Positions 46,378 through 55,131 of a DNA stretch of 64,000 nucleotides are shown in pieces; position 1 is the stretch's first letter; each line of letters starts with the position of its first letter. Origin of the DNA: Bradyrhizobium sp. JYMT SZCCT0428 (lineage in GTDB: Bacteria; Pseudomonadota; Alphaproteobacteria; Rhizobiales; Xanthobacteraceae); assembly GCF_018131075.1 (NCBI RefSeq), contig NZ_JAFCLS010000012.1, positions 62,001-126,000 on the forward strand. The letters are read 5' to 3'. The notes beneath the pieces were generated by a model. The model made no database searches. It was not told the origin of the DNA and saw only the letters and a program-made list of their open reading frames with translations. Made by a program: the position numbers and the translations under genes.

Positions 46378-47553
46378 CTACCGCACCAATTCCTTCATCG
46401 CGCCTTCGAGGCCTTCGATCGTGATCGGGTACATCCGTTCCGAGAACAGCCGGCGGATGATGGTGGTGGATTCCGAATAATCCCAGTGCTTCTTCGCCAC
46501 CGGATTGAGCCACACCGCGTGCGGATAGGTGCGCGTGATGCGATCGAGCCAGACCGAGCCGGCCTCCTCGTTGACGTGCTCGACCGAGCCGCCGGGGACC
46601 ATGATCTCGTAAGGCGACATCGAGGCGTCGCCGACGAACACGACCTTGTAGTCGTGCGGGTATTTATGCAGCACGTCCCAGGTCGGCGTGCGGTCGGTGA
46701 AGCGCCGCTTGTTCTGCTTCCAGACGCCTTCATAGAGGCAGTTGTGGAAGTAGAAATATTCCATGTGCTTGAACTCGGTCTTCGCCGCCGAGAACAGCTC
46801 CTCGACCTGCTCGATATGCGAATCCATCGAGCCACCGATGTCGAAAAACACCAGCACCTTGACCGCATTGCGCCGCTCGGGGCGCATATGCACGTCGAGA
46901 TAGCCGTGGTTGGCGGTCTCCTTGATCGTGGTGTCGAGGTCGAGCTCATCGGGCGCGCCGGTGCGGGCGAATTTGCGCAGGCGGCGCAGCGCGATCTTGA
47001 TGTTGCGGATGCCGAGCTCGACATTGCCGTCGAGATCCTTGAACTCGCGCTTGTCCCACACCTTGACGGCGCGGTTGTTGCGGTTCTTTTCCTGGCCGAT
47101 CCGCACCCCTTCGGGATTGTAGCCGTGGGCGCCGAACGGCGAGGTGCCTGCCGTGCCGATCCACTTGCTGCCGCCCTGATGGCGGCCCTTCTGTTCCTCG
47201 AGCCGCTTGCGAAGCGTCTCCATGAGCTTGTCCCAGCCCATCGCCTCGATCTGTTTCTTCTCTTCCTCGGTGAGGTATTTCTCCGCGAGCTTCTTCAGCC
47301 ATTCGGCGGGAATGTCCGCCTTCTCCATCGCGTCGAGCAGGTTCTCCAGCCCCTTGAACACGGAGCCGAACACGCGGTCGAACTTGTCGAGGTTGCGCTC
47401 GTCCTTCACCAGAGCGGCGCGGGAGAGGTAATAGAAATTCTCCACCGTCTGGTCGGCGAGATCGGCGTCGAGCGCCTCCATCAGCGTCAAATATTCGCGC
47501 AGGGTCACCGGGACCTGTGCGTCGCGCAGCGATGTGAAGAATTGCAAGAACAT
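46378..47553 (-). CDS. VWA domain protein, CoxE-like
   Basis: A 391-residue protein. The N-terminal half is helical (LREYLTLMEALDADLADQTV; YLTEEEKKQIEAMGWDKLME). The von Willebrand A domain has the MIDAS motif in VLVFFDIGGSMDSHIEQVEE (DxGxS). This layout is that of CoxE-like proteins that work with MoxR AAA+ ATPases in cofactor insertion or chaperoning. The MoxR ATPase at 48044-48886 is the likely partner, on the opposite strand with one small gene between. Cytosolic. Confidence 0.92.
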   Translation of the reverse strand: MFLQFFTSLRDAQVPVTLREYLTLMEALDADLADQTVENFYYLSRAALVKDERNLDKFDRVFGSVFKGLENLLDAMEKADIPAEWLKKLAEKYLTEEEKKQIEAMGWDKLMETLRKRLEEQKGRHQGGSKWIGTAGTSPFGAHGYNPEGVRIGQEKNRNNRAVKVWDKREFKDLDGNVELGIRNIKIALRRLRKFARTGAPDELDLDTTIKETANHGYLDVHMRPERRNAVKVLVFFDIGGSMDSHIEQVEELFSAAKTEFKHMEYFYFHNCLYEGVWKQNKRRFTDRTPTWDVLHKYPHDYKVVFVGDASMSPYEIMVPGGSVEHVNEEAGSVWLDRITRTYPHAVWLNPVAKKHWDYSESTTIIRRLFSERMYPITIEGLEGAMKELVR

Positions 47554-47701
47554 GGAATACAGATTGCCCGCCGGGCCGCTGACGTCAAGGGCTGGCGGAT
47601 TCCCGACGGGGAAGGCCAGCGCATACCAGACAGACCTAGACCGGGAGGGTTTTTCCTCTAGAATTGAGCCATAAAGGGCTTATTCCGGCAGGGGAAATTC
47701 A

Positions 47702-47944
47702 ATGGGGATCATAGCTGCGCTGATCATCGGCGCGATTGCGGGCTGGCTGGCCGGGAAGATCGTGCGCGGCGCGGGCTTCGGGCTGATCGGCAACATCGTG
47801 ATCGGCATCATCGGCGCGCTTCTTGCGGGCTGGCTGTTGCCGCAACTGGGTGTCAACCTCGGCGGCGGCTGGATCCGCGAGATCATCAACGCCACCATCG
47901 GCGGCGTGATCATCCTGGTGATCCTCTCGCTGGTCAAACGCTGA
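47702..47944 (+). CDS. GlsB/YeaQ/YmgE family stress-response membrane protein
   Basis: An 80-residue protein with three Gly-rich membrane segments (IIAALIIGAIAGWLAGKIVR; GLIGNIVIGIIGALLAGWLL; ATIGGVIILVILSLVKR), the typical GlsB/YeaQ/YmgE build (transglycosylase-associated protein family). It is small, membrane bound and usually stress induced. It sits between the VWA and MoxR genes and has its own terminator, so it is probably transcribed separately. Confidence 0.93.
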   Translation: MGIIAALIIGAIAGWLAGKIVRGAGFGLIGNIVIGIIGALLAGWLLPQLGVNLGGGWIREIINATIGGVIILVILSLVKR

Positions 47945-47968
47945 GAGGCGCGCATCACCTTCCAATCG

Positions 47969-47991
47969 CGACCGCCGAACCGGCGGTCGTT
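47969..47991 (+). terminator. Probable terminator of the GlsB/YeaQ-like gene
   Basis: CGACCGCCG / CGGCGGTCG stem around AAC, followed by TTTAC; short T run. Confidence 0.7.
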
Positions 47992-48043
47992 TACTGTTCA
48001 GGCCGGAAATGGCCACGGAACGAACAACAAGGCAAAAAGATAG

Positions 48044-48886
48044 ATGAAATTTACCGGCACCAAGGACTACGTCGCCACCGAAGACCTCAAGGTCGCGGTC
48101 AACGCCTCGATCGTGCTCGAGCGCCCGCTGCTGATCAAGGGCGAGCCCGGTACCGGCAAGACCGTGCTGGCCGAGGAAGTCGCCAAGGCGCTCGGCGCGC
48201 CGCTGCTCACCTGGCACATCAAGTCCACCACCAAGGCGCAGCAGGGCCTTTACGAATACGACGCGGTATCGCGGCTGCGCGACAGCCAGCTTGGCGACGC
48301 CAGGGTCTCCGACATATCCAACTACATCAAGCGCGGCAAGCTGTGGGAAGCCTTCACCCATGACAAGCGCCCGGTGCTGCTGATCGACGAAATCGACAAG
48401 GCCGACATCGAATTCCCCAACGACCTCCTGCTCGAACTCGATCGCATGGAGTTCTTCGTCTACGAGACCGGCGAAAACATCAAGGCGAGCCTGCGGCCGA
48501 TCGTGATGATCACCTCGAACAACGAGAAGGAATTGCCGGACGCGTTCCTGCGCCGCTGCTTCTTCCACTACATCAAGTTCCCCGACGCCGACACCATGGG
48601 CCGGATCGTCGACGTGCACTTCCCCAACATCAAGAAGCGCCTGGTCGAGGAAGCGCTGCGGATCTTCTTCGAGGTGCGCGAAGTGCCGGGCCTGAAGAAG
48701 AAGCCCTCGACGTCGGAGCTGCTCGACTGGCTCAAGCTGCTGCTCAACGAGGACATCACCCCGGAAATGCTGCGGGAGCGCGATCCGCGCAAGCTGATCC
48801 CGCCGCTGCACGGCGCGCTCCTGAAGAACGAGCAGGACGTGCATCTGTTCGAACGGCTGGCGTTCCTGAGCCGCCGCGAAGTGTAA
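48044..48886 (+). CDS. MoxR-family AAA+ ATPase
   Basis: A 280-residue AAA+ ATPase. Walker A is GEPGTGKT at residues 33-40, Walker B is PVLLIDEIDKADIEF, sensor 1 is in IVMITSNNEKELPDAFLRRC with the arginine finger region following. The short C-terminal lid matches the CoxD/MoxR subgroup. With the VWA protein at 46378-47553 it forms the common MoxR-VWA pair, thought to remodel or mature metalloenzymes. The downstream terminator limits the unit. Confidence 0.93.
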   Translation: MKFTGTKDYVATEDLKVAVNASIVLERPLLIKGEPGTGKTVLAEEVAKALGAPLLTWHIKSTTKAQQGLYEYDAVSRLRDSQLGDARVSDISNYIKRGKLWEAFTHDKRPVLLIDEIDKADIEFPNDLLLELDRMEFFVYETGENIKASLRPIVMITSNNEKELPDAFLRRCFFHYIKFPDADTMGRIVDVHFPNIKKRLVEEALRIFFEVREVPGLKKKPSTSELLDWLKLLLNEDITPEMLRERDPRKLIPPLHGALLKNEQDVHLFERLAFLSRREV

Positions 48887-48898
48887 TCGGAAGACGAC

Positions 48899-48933
48899 AA
48901 CGCCAGAACCCGGGGTTCTGGCGTTTTGCTTTT
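48899..48933 (+). terminator. Intrinsic terminator after the MoxR gene
   Basis: AACGCCAGAA / TTCTGGCGTT with loop CCCGGGG, followed by TTGCTTTT. Confidence 0.88.
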
Positions 48934-48984
48934 GAAACGACAAAACCCAAATCAACAAAACAAGCGACAAGAAGAACAGGGAAG

Positions 48985-50490
48985 ATGAACGTTCAAACCC
49001 AGATTCATGCCGCCTCGCCCGGCCATACCGAGCACTTCGACGTCCTGATCGCGGGCGCCGGGATCTCCGGCGTCGGTGCGGCCTACCACCTCACCACGCA
49101 ATGTCCGGGCACGAGTTTCGTCGCCCTCGAAACCCAGAAGACATTCGGCGGCACCTGGAGCACGCACCGTTATCCGGGCATCCGCTCCGACAGCGACCTG
49201 CACACGTTCGGCTACCGCTTCAAGCCGTGGACCTCGGCGCCGATCGCGAGCGCGGCCGAGATCCTCAAATATATGGGCGACGTCATCGAAGAGAACGATC
49301 TCGCCCGTCACATCCGCTATCAGCACACCATCACTTCGGCGACCTGGTCGAGCGAGCAGAATCTCTGGACCATCGAGGCCACGCGGAGCGACACCGGCGA
49401 AAATCTTCGCTTCACTACCAATTTCTTCTGGATGTGCCAGGGCTATTACCGCCACACCGAAGGCTATACGCCGGAGTGGAAGGACATGGCCAGGTTCAAG
49501 GGCCAAATCGTCCATCCACAGAAATGGCCTGAAGATCTCGACTACAAGAACAAGCGCGTCATCGTGATCGGCTCCGGCGCCACGGCCGCAACGCTGATCC
49601 CGGCGCTGGCCAATGACGTCGCGCATGTCACCATGCTGCAGCGTTCGCCGACCTATTTCCGCACCGGCCGCAACGCGATCGAGATCGCCGAGCAACTGCG
49701 GCAGCTGCAGGTCGACGAGAAGTGGATCCACGAAATCACCCGGCGGAAAATCCTGTTCGATCAGGACGCGTTCACCCGCAAGACGTTCGAGGAGCCGGAA
49801 GCGGCGAAGAAGGATCTGCTGTCGGCGGTGGAAGCCCATCTCGGCAAGGACTACGACATTGCCACCCACTTCACGCCAAAATACCGGCCGTGGCGGCAGC
49901 ACATCGCCTTCATTCCCGACGGCGATTTGTTCCAGGGCATCAAGTCGGGCAAGGCTTCGGTCGTCACCGACGAGATCGAGCGCTTCACCGAGAAGGGCAT
50001 CCTGCTGAAATCCGGCAAGGAGCTGGAAGCCGACATCATCATCACCGCGACCGGTTTCAACCTCTCGGCCAATGGTGACATCGAATTCGCGGTCGACGGC
50101 AAGAAGCTGGATTTCGCCGATACCGTGACCTATCGCGGCATGATGTTCACCGGCGTGCCCAACCTGGTCTGGGTGTTCGGATATTTCCGCGCCAGCTGGA
50201 CCTTGCGCGTCGACCTCGTCGCCGACTTCGTGTGCCGGCTGCTCAACCACATGAAGAACACCGGCGCCAAGAAAGTGGTGCCGCAGCTTCGGCCGGAAGA
50301 CCACAACATGCCGCTATTGCCGTGGATCGACCCGGAAAATTTCAATCCAGGCTACATGATGCGCGGCATGCACTTGTTGCCCAAGCGCGGCGACAAGCCG
50401 GAATGGCAGCACAACCAGGACTACTGGGCGGAGAAGGATGAATTCCCGGCCATCGACCTGAAGGACCACGTCTTCGTCTACGGCTCCTGA
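48985..50490 (+). CDS. Flavin-binding monooxygenase, Baeyer-Villiger type
   Basis: A 501-residue two-dinucleotide-fold enzyme. FAD motif VLIAGAGISGVGAAYHL near residue 17, GGTWSTHRYPGIRSDSDLHT, the Baeyer-Villiger fingerprint FKGQIVHPQKWP (FxGxxxHxxxWP), and NADPH motif VIVIGSGATAATLIPAL. It should insert oxygen into a ketone, or hydroxylate or S/N-oxidise a substrate, using NADPH and O2. It begins the run of oxidative genes. Its partner genes may include the oxidoreductases downstream, but it has its own upstream region after a terminator. Confidence 0.93.
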   Translation: MNVQTQIHAASPGHTEHFDVLIAGAGISGVGAAYHLTTQCPGTSFVALETQKTFGGTWSTHRYPGIRSDSDLHTFGYRFKPWTSAPIASAAEILKYMGDVIEENDLARHIRYQHTITSATWSSEQNLWTIEATRSDTGENLRFTTNFFWMCQGYYRHTEGYTPEWKDMARFKGQIVHPQKWPEDLDYKNKRVIVIGSGATAATLIPALANDVAHVTMLQRSPTYFRTGRNAIEIAEQLRQLQVDEKWIHEITRRKILFDQDAFTRKTFEEPEAAKKDLLSAVEAHLGKDYDIATHFTPKYRPWRQHIAFIPDGDLFQGIKSGKASVVTDEIERFTEKGILLKSGKELEADIIITATGFNLSANGDIEFAVDGKKLDFADTVTYRGMMFTGVPNLVWVFGYFRASWTLRVDLVADFVCRLLNHMKNTGAKKVVPQLRPEDHNMPLLPWIDPENFNPGYMMRGMHLLPKRGDKPEWQHNQDYWAEKDEFPAIDLKDHVFVYGS

Positions 50491-50535
50491 TGATGGGCTG
50501 CCCGAGTGACGGAGACATCCGTCACTCGGCCGATA

Positions 50536-51552
50536 TCAGCGGAGATGAGCCTCAATCACGTTGAAGCGGCCGGCTGGATAAATCGCGGCGAGGACAAAAC
50601 CGCTTTGGGCCAGCAGTTCGGCATACTGCCGCTCGGTGCGCTCGAGCCCGCCCGGCCCGCGAAGCATGTTCAGATCGCTCAGTGCGTGCGCCCTGTGCTC
50701 TTCGGTCGTCGTTGGCGATTCCGGCATCAGCCGTTCGACCAGCAGCAATTTGCCGCCGCCCGGCAGCGCCTGGCGGCAGTTGCGCAGGATTGAAGTGCTG
50801 CGGGCGTCGTCCCAATCGTGGATCACGCTCTTGAGGATGATCGCGTCGGTGGCCGGCGGAACGCGCTGAAAGAAATCGCCGGCTACGAAATCCACGCGGT
50901 CGCTCACGCCGATATGTCGAAGATGGCTGGTCGCGGCCTCCGCGCATCGCGGAAGGTCGAAGACAGTGCCGCGCAGCTGCCGGTGTTGCTTCGCGATAGC
51001 GCCGAGCAATTCACCGGACCCGCCTCCCACATCCATCAAATGCGACAATCCGCTGAAGTCGTAGCATCGCAGAATTTCCGGTGTTACAGCCCGCGTCAGG
51101 TCCGTCATCGCAGCATTGAATTTGGCGACGTTAGCAGGCGTTTGAGCCATCAGATCAAAGCTGTTCTCGATGCCCAGAAGTTGCGCGGCGGTTTTGCCGG
51201 TCATGACCGATTCGAGCATGCCGCTCCAAGACTTCGTGAGCATCTCCGCTTCCAGGATGGCCCACGCCTTGAATGATTGCTCGGATGCGCCGTCGAGGCA
51301 GGCACCCACGTCGGTCAATGCGTAGGAATCCTCGCCGGTTCGCGCGCACAGGCCGATGGTGGAAAGCGTGGTGAGCAGACGTCCGAGCGCTCGCTCCTCG
51401 GCGCCGGCCGCCTCCGCAAGCTTGCCCACGGTCTGCGGGCCGCCTCGCAGAAGCTCCGCCAGCCCCAGTCGCACCGCGACATGGATCGCCGCTGTAACGC
51501 GGTGCGACTGTATTAAGTCGAGAAGCTTGAGGGCCGGCTGTTGTGACGACAT
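50536..51552 (-). CDS. SAM-dependent O-methyltransferase
   Basis: A 338-residue enzyme: N-terminal winged-helix dimerisation domain (LLDLIQSHRVTAAIHVAVRL; TVGKLAEAAGAEERALGRLL) and a C-terminal SAM domain (HLMDVGGGSGELLGAIAKQ; VRGDFF-type site VDFVAGDFFQRVP; the ILKSVIHDWDD segment). This is the plant-caffeate/hydroxyneurosporene-type class; the His in IHDWDD is the usual catalytic base. ATG 51552 follows GGAGAAGCC. It starts 19 bp past the Bug-protein stop in the same direction. A methyltransferase beside a VanA-like demethylase may adjust methoxy groups, but the substrate is unknown. Confidence 0.9.
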   Translation of the reverse strand: MSSQQPALKLLDLIQSHRVTAAIHVAVRLGLAELLRGGPQTVGKLAEAAGAEERALGRLLTTLSTIGLCARTGEDSYALTDVGACLDGASEQSFKAWAILEAEMLTKSWSGMLESVMTGKTAAQLLGIENSFDLMAQTPANVAKFNAAMTDLTRAVTPEILRCYDFSGLSHLMDVGGGSGELLGAIAKQHRQLRGTVFDLPRCAEAATSHLRHIGVSDRVDFVAGDFFQRVPPATDAIILKSVIHDWDDARSTSILRNCRQALPGGGKLLLVERLMPESPTTTEEHRAHALSDLNMLRGPGGLERTERQYAELLAQSGFVLAAIYPAGRFNVIEAHLR

Positions 51553-51571
51553 GGCTTCTCCGATCGCAGGT

Positions 51572-52615
51572 TTATTGCGGGTTCCGGATATCAATCACTT
51601 TGGTGAGTTGGTTGACCGCGGCTCGTTGCTTTTCGATCGCTTGTTTCAGCTCCTCGGTCGTTCCGCTCAGCACGTTATGCCCGCTTGTCTCCAGTTTGCG
51701 GCGAACATCGGCGTCGCGGCAGATCGCGGCGACATCAGCGGCAATCCGGTTTCTCACGGCTTCGGACAAGGCCTTGCCGCCATAAATTCCTGCCAGCCCA
51801 TCGATTTCAAGCTCGGGGTAACCGAGTTCGCGCACGGTCTTGATGTCCGGCAGCGTAGCTGCGCGGCTTGGATTGACTACGGCAAGAAAGCGCGCCTTTC
51901 CGGCCTGAACAGGCGAGGACGAGGCGGTCAAGGAGGTCAGAAGCGCCTGTATCCGGCCCTCACCCAGATCAGCCTGCGGCTGGGAGGCGTCGCGATAACT
52001 GACGAAATTCATCTTCAGATCGTGTTGTTTCAGGAATGCTGAAAATACAAATCGCGGCAGCGTGGGTCCGGACGCCCAGGCATATTTCTCGGGGCTGGCC
52101 CGCAGCGCCGCGATCAGTTCCGGAATGCTGTTGACCGACAGCTGGTTGCTGACCGCAAGTGTCAAAACGATCGCTGTGGTCGACGCAATCGGCACCAGAT
52201 CGTGGTTGACGTCGTATGGCAGCCGGTCGACGAGCAGTGGCGCCACCGTGATGGAGCCGGCCACCGTATACAACAGCGTATGATCGTCCTGGCTTGCGAC
52301 GAACGATCCGACACCAATCGTGCCTTCGGCGCCAGGCCGATCCTCAACCACGACTGGCTTGCCCCATTTCTTGCCCAGAGCATCGGCGAAGATCCGGGCA
52401 GCGGCATCATTGGCGCTTCCGGGCGGAAAGGTCACGATCAGCTTGACCTGCCGCTCGGGCCAATCCGCTCTTGCGGACATCGGCGCAACAAGCGCCGTGA
52501 CACAAGCCGCAAGAACAGCGATCGAGCGCAGCCCTCGCGCCTTGCACGAGGCGGATTTTCCTTGAGCTGGGCGATGGGCCGACCATGTTGAACCATGAGA
52601 CATTTGCGAGAACAT
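51572..52615 (-). CDS. Bug-family (tripartite tricarboxylate transporter) substrate-binding protein
   Basis: A 347-residue periplasmic receptor: a signal peptide (LRSIAVLAACVTALVAPMSA) and the TctC/Bug fold (QVKLIVTFPPGSANDAAARI; VVEDRPGAEGTIGVGSFVAS; IKTVRELGYPELEIDGLAGI). Bug proteins bind small carboxylates and deliver them to TctAB permeases or sensors. No TctAB genes lie here. Gene order with MarR and the methyltransferase suggests uptake of an aromatic or carboxylic compound. The start at ATG 52615 or 52603 is uncertain. Confidence 0.9.
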   Translation of the reverse strand: MFSQMSHGSTWSAHRPAQGKSASCKARGLRSIAVLAACVTALVAPMSARADWPERQVKLIVTFPPGSANDAAARIFADALGKKWGKPVVVEDRPGAEGTIGVGSFVASQDDHTLLYTVAGSITVAPLLVDRLPYDVNHDLVPIASTTAIVLTLAVSNQLSVNSIPELIAALRASPEKYAWASGPTLPRFVFSAFLKQHDLKMNFVSYRDASQPQADLGEGRIQALLTSLTASSSPVQAGKARFLAVVNPSRAATLPDIKTVRELGYPELEIDGLAGIYGGKALSEAVRNRIAADVAAICRDADVRRKLETSGHNVLSGTTEELKQAIEKQRAAVNQLTKVIDIRNPQ

Positions 52616-52637
52616 TGTCACGACTGCCTCCCATTCT

Positions 52638-53141
52638 TTACTGGCTGAATTTGCGTTGCGGCTTTCGGCGACCGTTTCCGGGACGGGCGTAGGAATCATT
52701 CGCTTCAATGACGCGCACGAGCATGTCCAGCATCGCGCGCCGTTCCTCTGGCGATAGCGGCGCCAGCAGGCGTTCCTGAGCGGCGAGCAAGTCGGGACTC
52801 AAGCGGCGGCGCAACGCCGCGCCTCGTTCGGTCACGTAGAGTTTGCGCGCGCGCCGGTCATCGGGATCGATCTTCCGCTCGACGAGACCCTTGCCCTCCA
52901 GTTCGTCGATCATCTGGCCAAAATTGACCACATCGACGCCCATGCGCTCGGCCACCTGTCTCTGGCCTCTCCCCGGCTGCTCCAGGACGGCCACGAGAAC
53001 GCCAAAAATCATCGGCGTCAGATCTTCCCCGCCCAGGATTTCGGCGGTGACACCAAGGCAGATTTGATTGAAGCGACGGGCCAAATGAGCCGGCACCCGG
53101 TGAGACGGCAATACTTCCGGAGAAGTGTGCGGTTCGGCCAT
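52638..53141 (-). CDS. MarR-family transcriptional regulator
   Basis: A 167-residue winged-helix regulator. RRFNQICLGVTAEILGGEDL, QPGRGQRQVAERMGVDVVNF and the wing VERKIDPDDRRARKLYVTER are MarR motifs. The Arg-rich C terminus (GRRKPQRKFSQ) is basic. It is first of the leftward set MarR - Bug protein - methyltransferase and lies beside the palindrome at 53160-53180, so it probably represses its own operon and perhaps the Rieske operon, relieved by the aromatic inducer. Either ATG 53147 or 53141 can start it. Confidence 0.9.
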   Translation of the reverse strand: MAEPHTSPEVLPSHRVPAHLARRFNQICLGVTAEILGGEDLTPMIFGVLVAVLEQPGRGQRQVAERMGVDVVNFGQMIDELEGKGLVERKIDPDDRRARKLYVTERGAALRRRLSPDLLAAQERLLAPLSPEERRAMLDMLVRVIEANDSYARPGNGRRKPQRKFSQ

Positions 53142-53159
53142 GATCATCTCAAAAGATAA

Positions 53160-53180
53160 GAATTATTATTATAATAATTC
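53160..53180. promoter_or_regulatory. Perfect 21-bp palindrome, candidate MarR operator
   Basis: Arms GAATTATTAT and ATAATAATTC are exact complements around one central T. It lies 18 bp before the MarR start in DNA far richer in A+T than the rest of the window. MarR-family proteins bind such palindromes in their own promoters. It would overlap the MarR promoter or leader. Confidence 0.75.
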
Positions 53181-53213
53181 ACACGATATGTCAAAAGCAG
53201 AACGGTTTTATAT

Positions 53214-53286
53214 ATGTATACTATGTAGGTATTATATAGCCTTCAACTTCTAATATTTGCCATCGGATAGCAGCTTATGTATACAT
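53214..53286. promoter_or_regulatory. Two GTATAC-centred palindromes, candidate GntR operators
   Basis: ATATGTATACTAT (about 53212-53224) and ATGTATACAT (53277-53286). Both are centred on GTATAC, similar to sites of FCD-type GntR regulators. They flank the probable promoter of the Rieske gene (start 53317), whose operon encodes a GntR/FCD protein. The link is inferred. Confidence 0.5.
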
Positions 53287-53316
53287 CTTGAATTCATAGT
53301 GTGATGGAGTGCAGCC

Positions 53317-54366
53317 ATGCCGTCATCGTTCGCGCTCAATGCCTGGTACGCCGCCGCCTGGGACGTCGATCTCAAGCACGCACTGTTTCCCCGCACGATC
53401 TGCGGCAAGCATGTGGTGATGTACCGTCGCTCTGACGGCCAGGTGGCCGCGCTTGAGGACGCCTGCTGGCACCGGCTTGTGCCGCTATCGAAGGGGCGGC
53501 TCGACGGCGACACCGTCGTCTGCGGCTATCACGGGCTGAAATACAACGCGCAGGGCCGCTGCACCTACATGCCCTCGCAGGAGACCATCAATCCGTCGGC
53601 CTGCGTGCGCTCCTATCCCGTGGTCGAACGGCATCGCTTCATCTGGCTGTGGATGGGCGACCCGGCGCTGGCCGATCCGGCGCTGGTGCCTGACATGCAC
53701 TGGAACGACGATCCGGCCTGGGCCGGTGACGGCAAGACCATTCAGGTGAAATGCGACTACCGCCTCGTGGTGGACAATCTGATGGACCTCACCCACGAGA
53801 CCTTCGTGCACGGCTCCAGCATCGGCAACGACCACGTCGCCGAGGCCCCGTTCGACGTCACCCATGGCGAGCGCACCGTGACGGTGACGCGCTGGATGCG
53901 CGGCATCGAGGCGCCGCCGTTCTGGGCCGCGCAGCTCGGCAAGCCCGGCCCGGTCGACCGCTGGCAGATCATCCATTTCCAGGCGCCTGGTACCGTCAAT
54001 ATCGATGTCGGGGTGGCGCCCGCCGGCACCGGCGCGCCGGAGGGCGACCGCTCGCAGGGCGTCAACGGTTTTGTCCTGAACACCATGACGCCGGAGACCG
54101 ACACCACCTGCCACTATTTCTGGGCCTTCGTCCGCAACCACCGGATCACCGAACAGAAGCTGACCACCGAGATCCGCGAAGGCGTCTCCAACATTTTTCG
54201 CGAGGACGAGATCATCCTCGAGGCGCAGCAGCGCGCCATGGACGAGAACCCGGACCGCACCTTCTACAATCTCAACATCGACGCCGGCGCGATGTGGGCG
54301 CGGCGCGTGATCGATCGCATGGTGGCTCACGAGACATCGCCGCCGACCGCGCAAGCGGCGGAGTGA
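53317..54366 (+). CDS. Rieske non-heme iron oxygenase, VanA-like
   Basis: A 349-residue ring-hydroxylating/O-demethylating oxygenase alpha subunit. The Rieske cluster ligands are Cys50-x-His52 (EDACWHRLVP) and Cys69-x2-His72 (VVCGYHGL). The iron facial site is in DNLMDLTHETFVH (Asp157, His160, His165 in the usual pattern). The C-terminal domain and length match vanillate O-demethylase oxygenase (VanA) and relatives. It should work with the ferredoxin-reductase at 55132-56109. First gene of the rightward operon; the substrate (a methoxy-aromatic is the family norm) is unconfirmed. Confidence 0.93.
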   Translation: MPSSFALNAWYAAAWDVDLKHALFPRTICGKHVVMYRRSDGQVAALEDACWHRLVPLSKGRLDGDTVVCGYHGLKYNAQGRCTYMPSQETINPSACVRSYPVVERHRFIWLWMGDPALADPALVPDMHWNDDPAWAGDGKTIQVKCDYRLVVDNLMDLTHETFVHGSSIGNDHVAEAPFDVTHGERTVTVTRWMRGIEAPPFWAAQLGKPGPVDRWQIIHFQAPGTVNIDVGVAPAGTGAPEGDRSQGVNGFVLNTMTPETDTTCHYFWAFVRNHRITEQKLTTEIREGVSNIFREDEIILEAQQRAMDENPDRTFYNLNIDAGAMWARRVIDRMVAHETSPPTAQAAE

Positions 54367-54370
54367 GGCC

Positions 54371-55123
54371 ATGAGCGAACGCGATTCCGAACGCTCGATC
54401 TCGCAGACGGTGCGGGCCCAGCTCGCGCTGCGCGACATGATCCTGTCAGGACAGTTGCGGCCGGGCGAGCGCATCAGCGAATTGCAGGCGGTCGAGATCA
54501 CCAGCGTGTCGCGGACGCCGGTGCGGCTGGCGCTGGTCCGGCTCGAAGACGAAGGCCTGTTGCAGGCGATCCCGTCCGGCGGTTTCATGGTGAAGGCGTT
54601 CACCGAGCGCGACATCCTCGATTCGATCGAGCTGCGCGGCACGCTGGAGGGCCTCGCCGCCCGCTTCGCCGCCGAACGCGGCGCCAGCGCGCGCAGCCTC
54701 GAGCCGCTGAAGGAGTGCCTCGCCGACCTCGATCAGCTGGTTCGGCAGGATCCGGTCTCGGTCGAAGCCTTTTCCGCCTATGTGACCATGAACGCGCGCT
54801 TCCACGCGCTGCTCACCGAGCTATCCGCCAGCCCGCCGCTGATCCGGCAGATCGACCGCGTCTCGGCATTGCCGTTCGCGTCGCCGAGCGGCTTCGTGAT
54901 GGCGCAGTCGGCGCTGCCGGAAGCGCACCAGATCCTGCTGATCGGCCAGGACCATCACCGCATCGTGGTGGACGCGATCGAGAACCGCGAGGGTGGGCGC
55001 GCCGAAGCCATCATGCGCGAGCATGCGCGCCTCGCCGCACGCAATCTGCGGCTGGCGCTGCGCAATCGCACCCATCTCGATTTGCTGCCCGCGCTCGCTC
55101 TGCTTCAATCCCCAGCCCAATAG
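54371..55123 (+). CDS. GntR/FCD-family transcriptional regulator
   Basis: A 250-residue protein: N-terminal winged helix (LRDMILSGQLRPGERISELQ; SVSRTPVRLALVRLEDEGLL) and an FCD all-helical ligand domain (DILDSIELRGTLEGLAARFA) with Asp/His residues for metal binding (HHRIVVDAIENREGGRAEAI). Situated four bases after the oxygenase stop and eight bases before the reductase start, it is embedded in the operon. It probably senses a pathway acid and controls the operon, possibly at the GTATAC sites upstream. Confidence 0.93.
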   Translation: MSERDSERSISQTVRAQLALRDMILSGQLRPGERISELQAVEITSVSRTPVRLALVRLEDEGLLQAIPSGGFMVKAFTERDILDSIELRGTLEGLAARFAAERGASARSLEPLKECLADLDQLVRQDPVSVEAFSAYVTMNARFHALLTELSASPPLIRQIDRVSALPFASPSGFVMAQSALPEAHQILLIGQDHHRIVVDAIENREGGRAEAIMREHARLAARNLRLALRNRTHLDLLPALALLQSPAQ

Positions 55124-55131
55124 AGGCCATC

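Noticed and set aside
48952-50304. A 450-residue complementary frame opposite the flavin monooxygenase
   Set aside because: Shadow of the real gene, with no ribosome site or recognizable family.
53160-53180. The palindrome as an intrinsic terminator
   Set aside because: It is made of A/T pairs only and lies at the start, not the end, of a gene, so an operator is the better reading.
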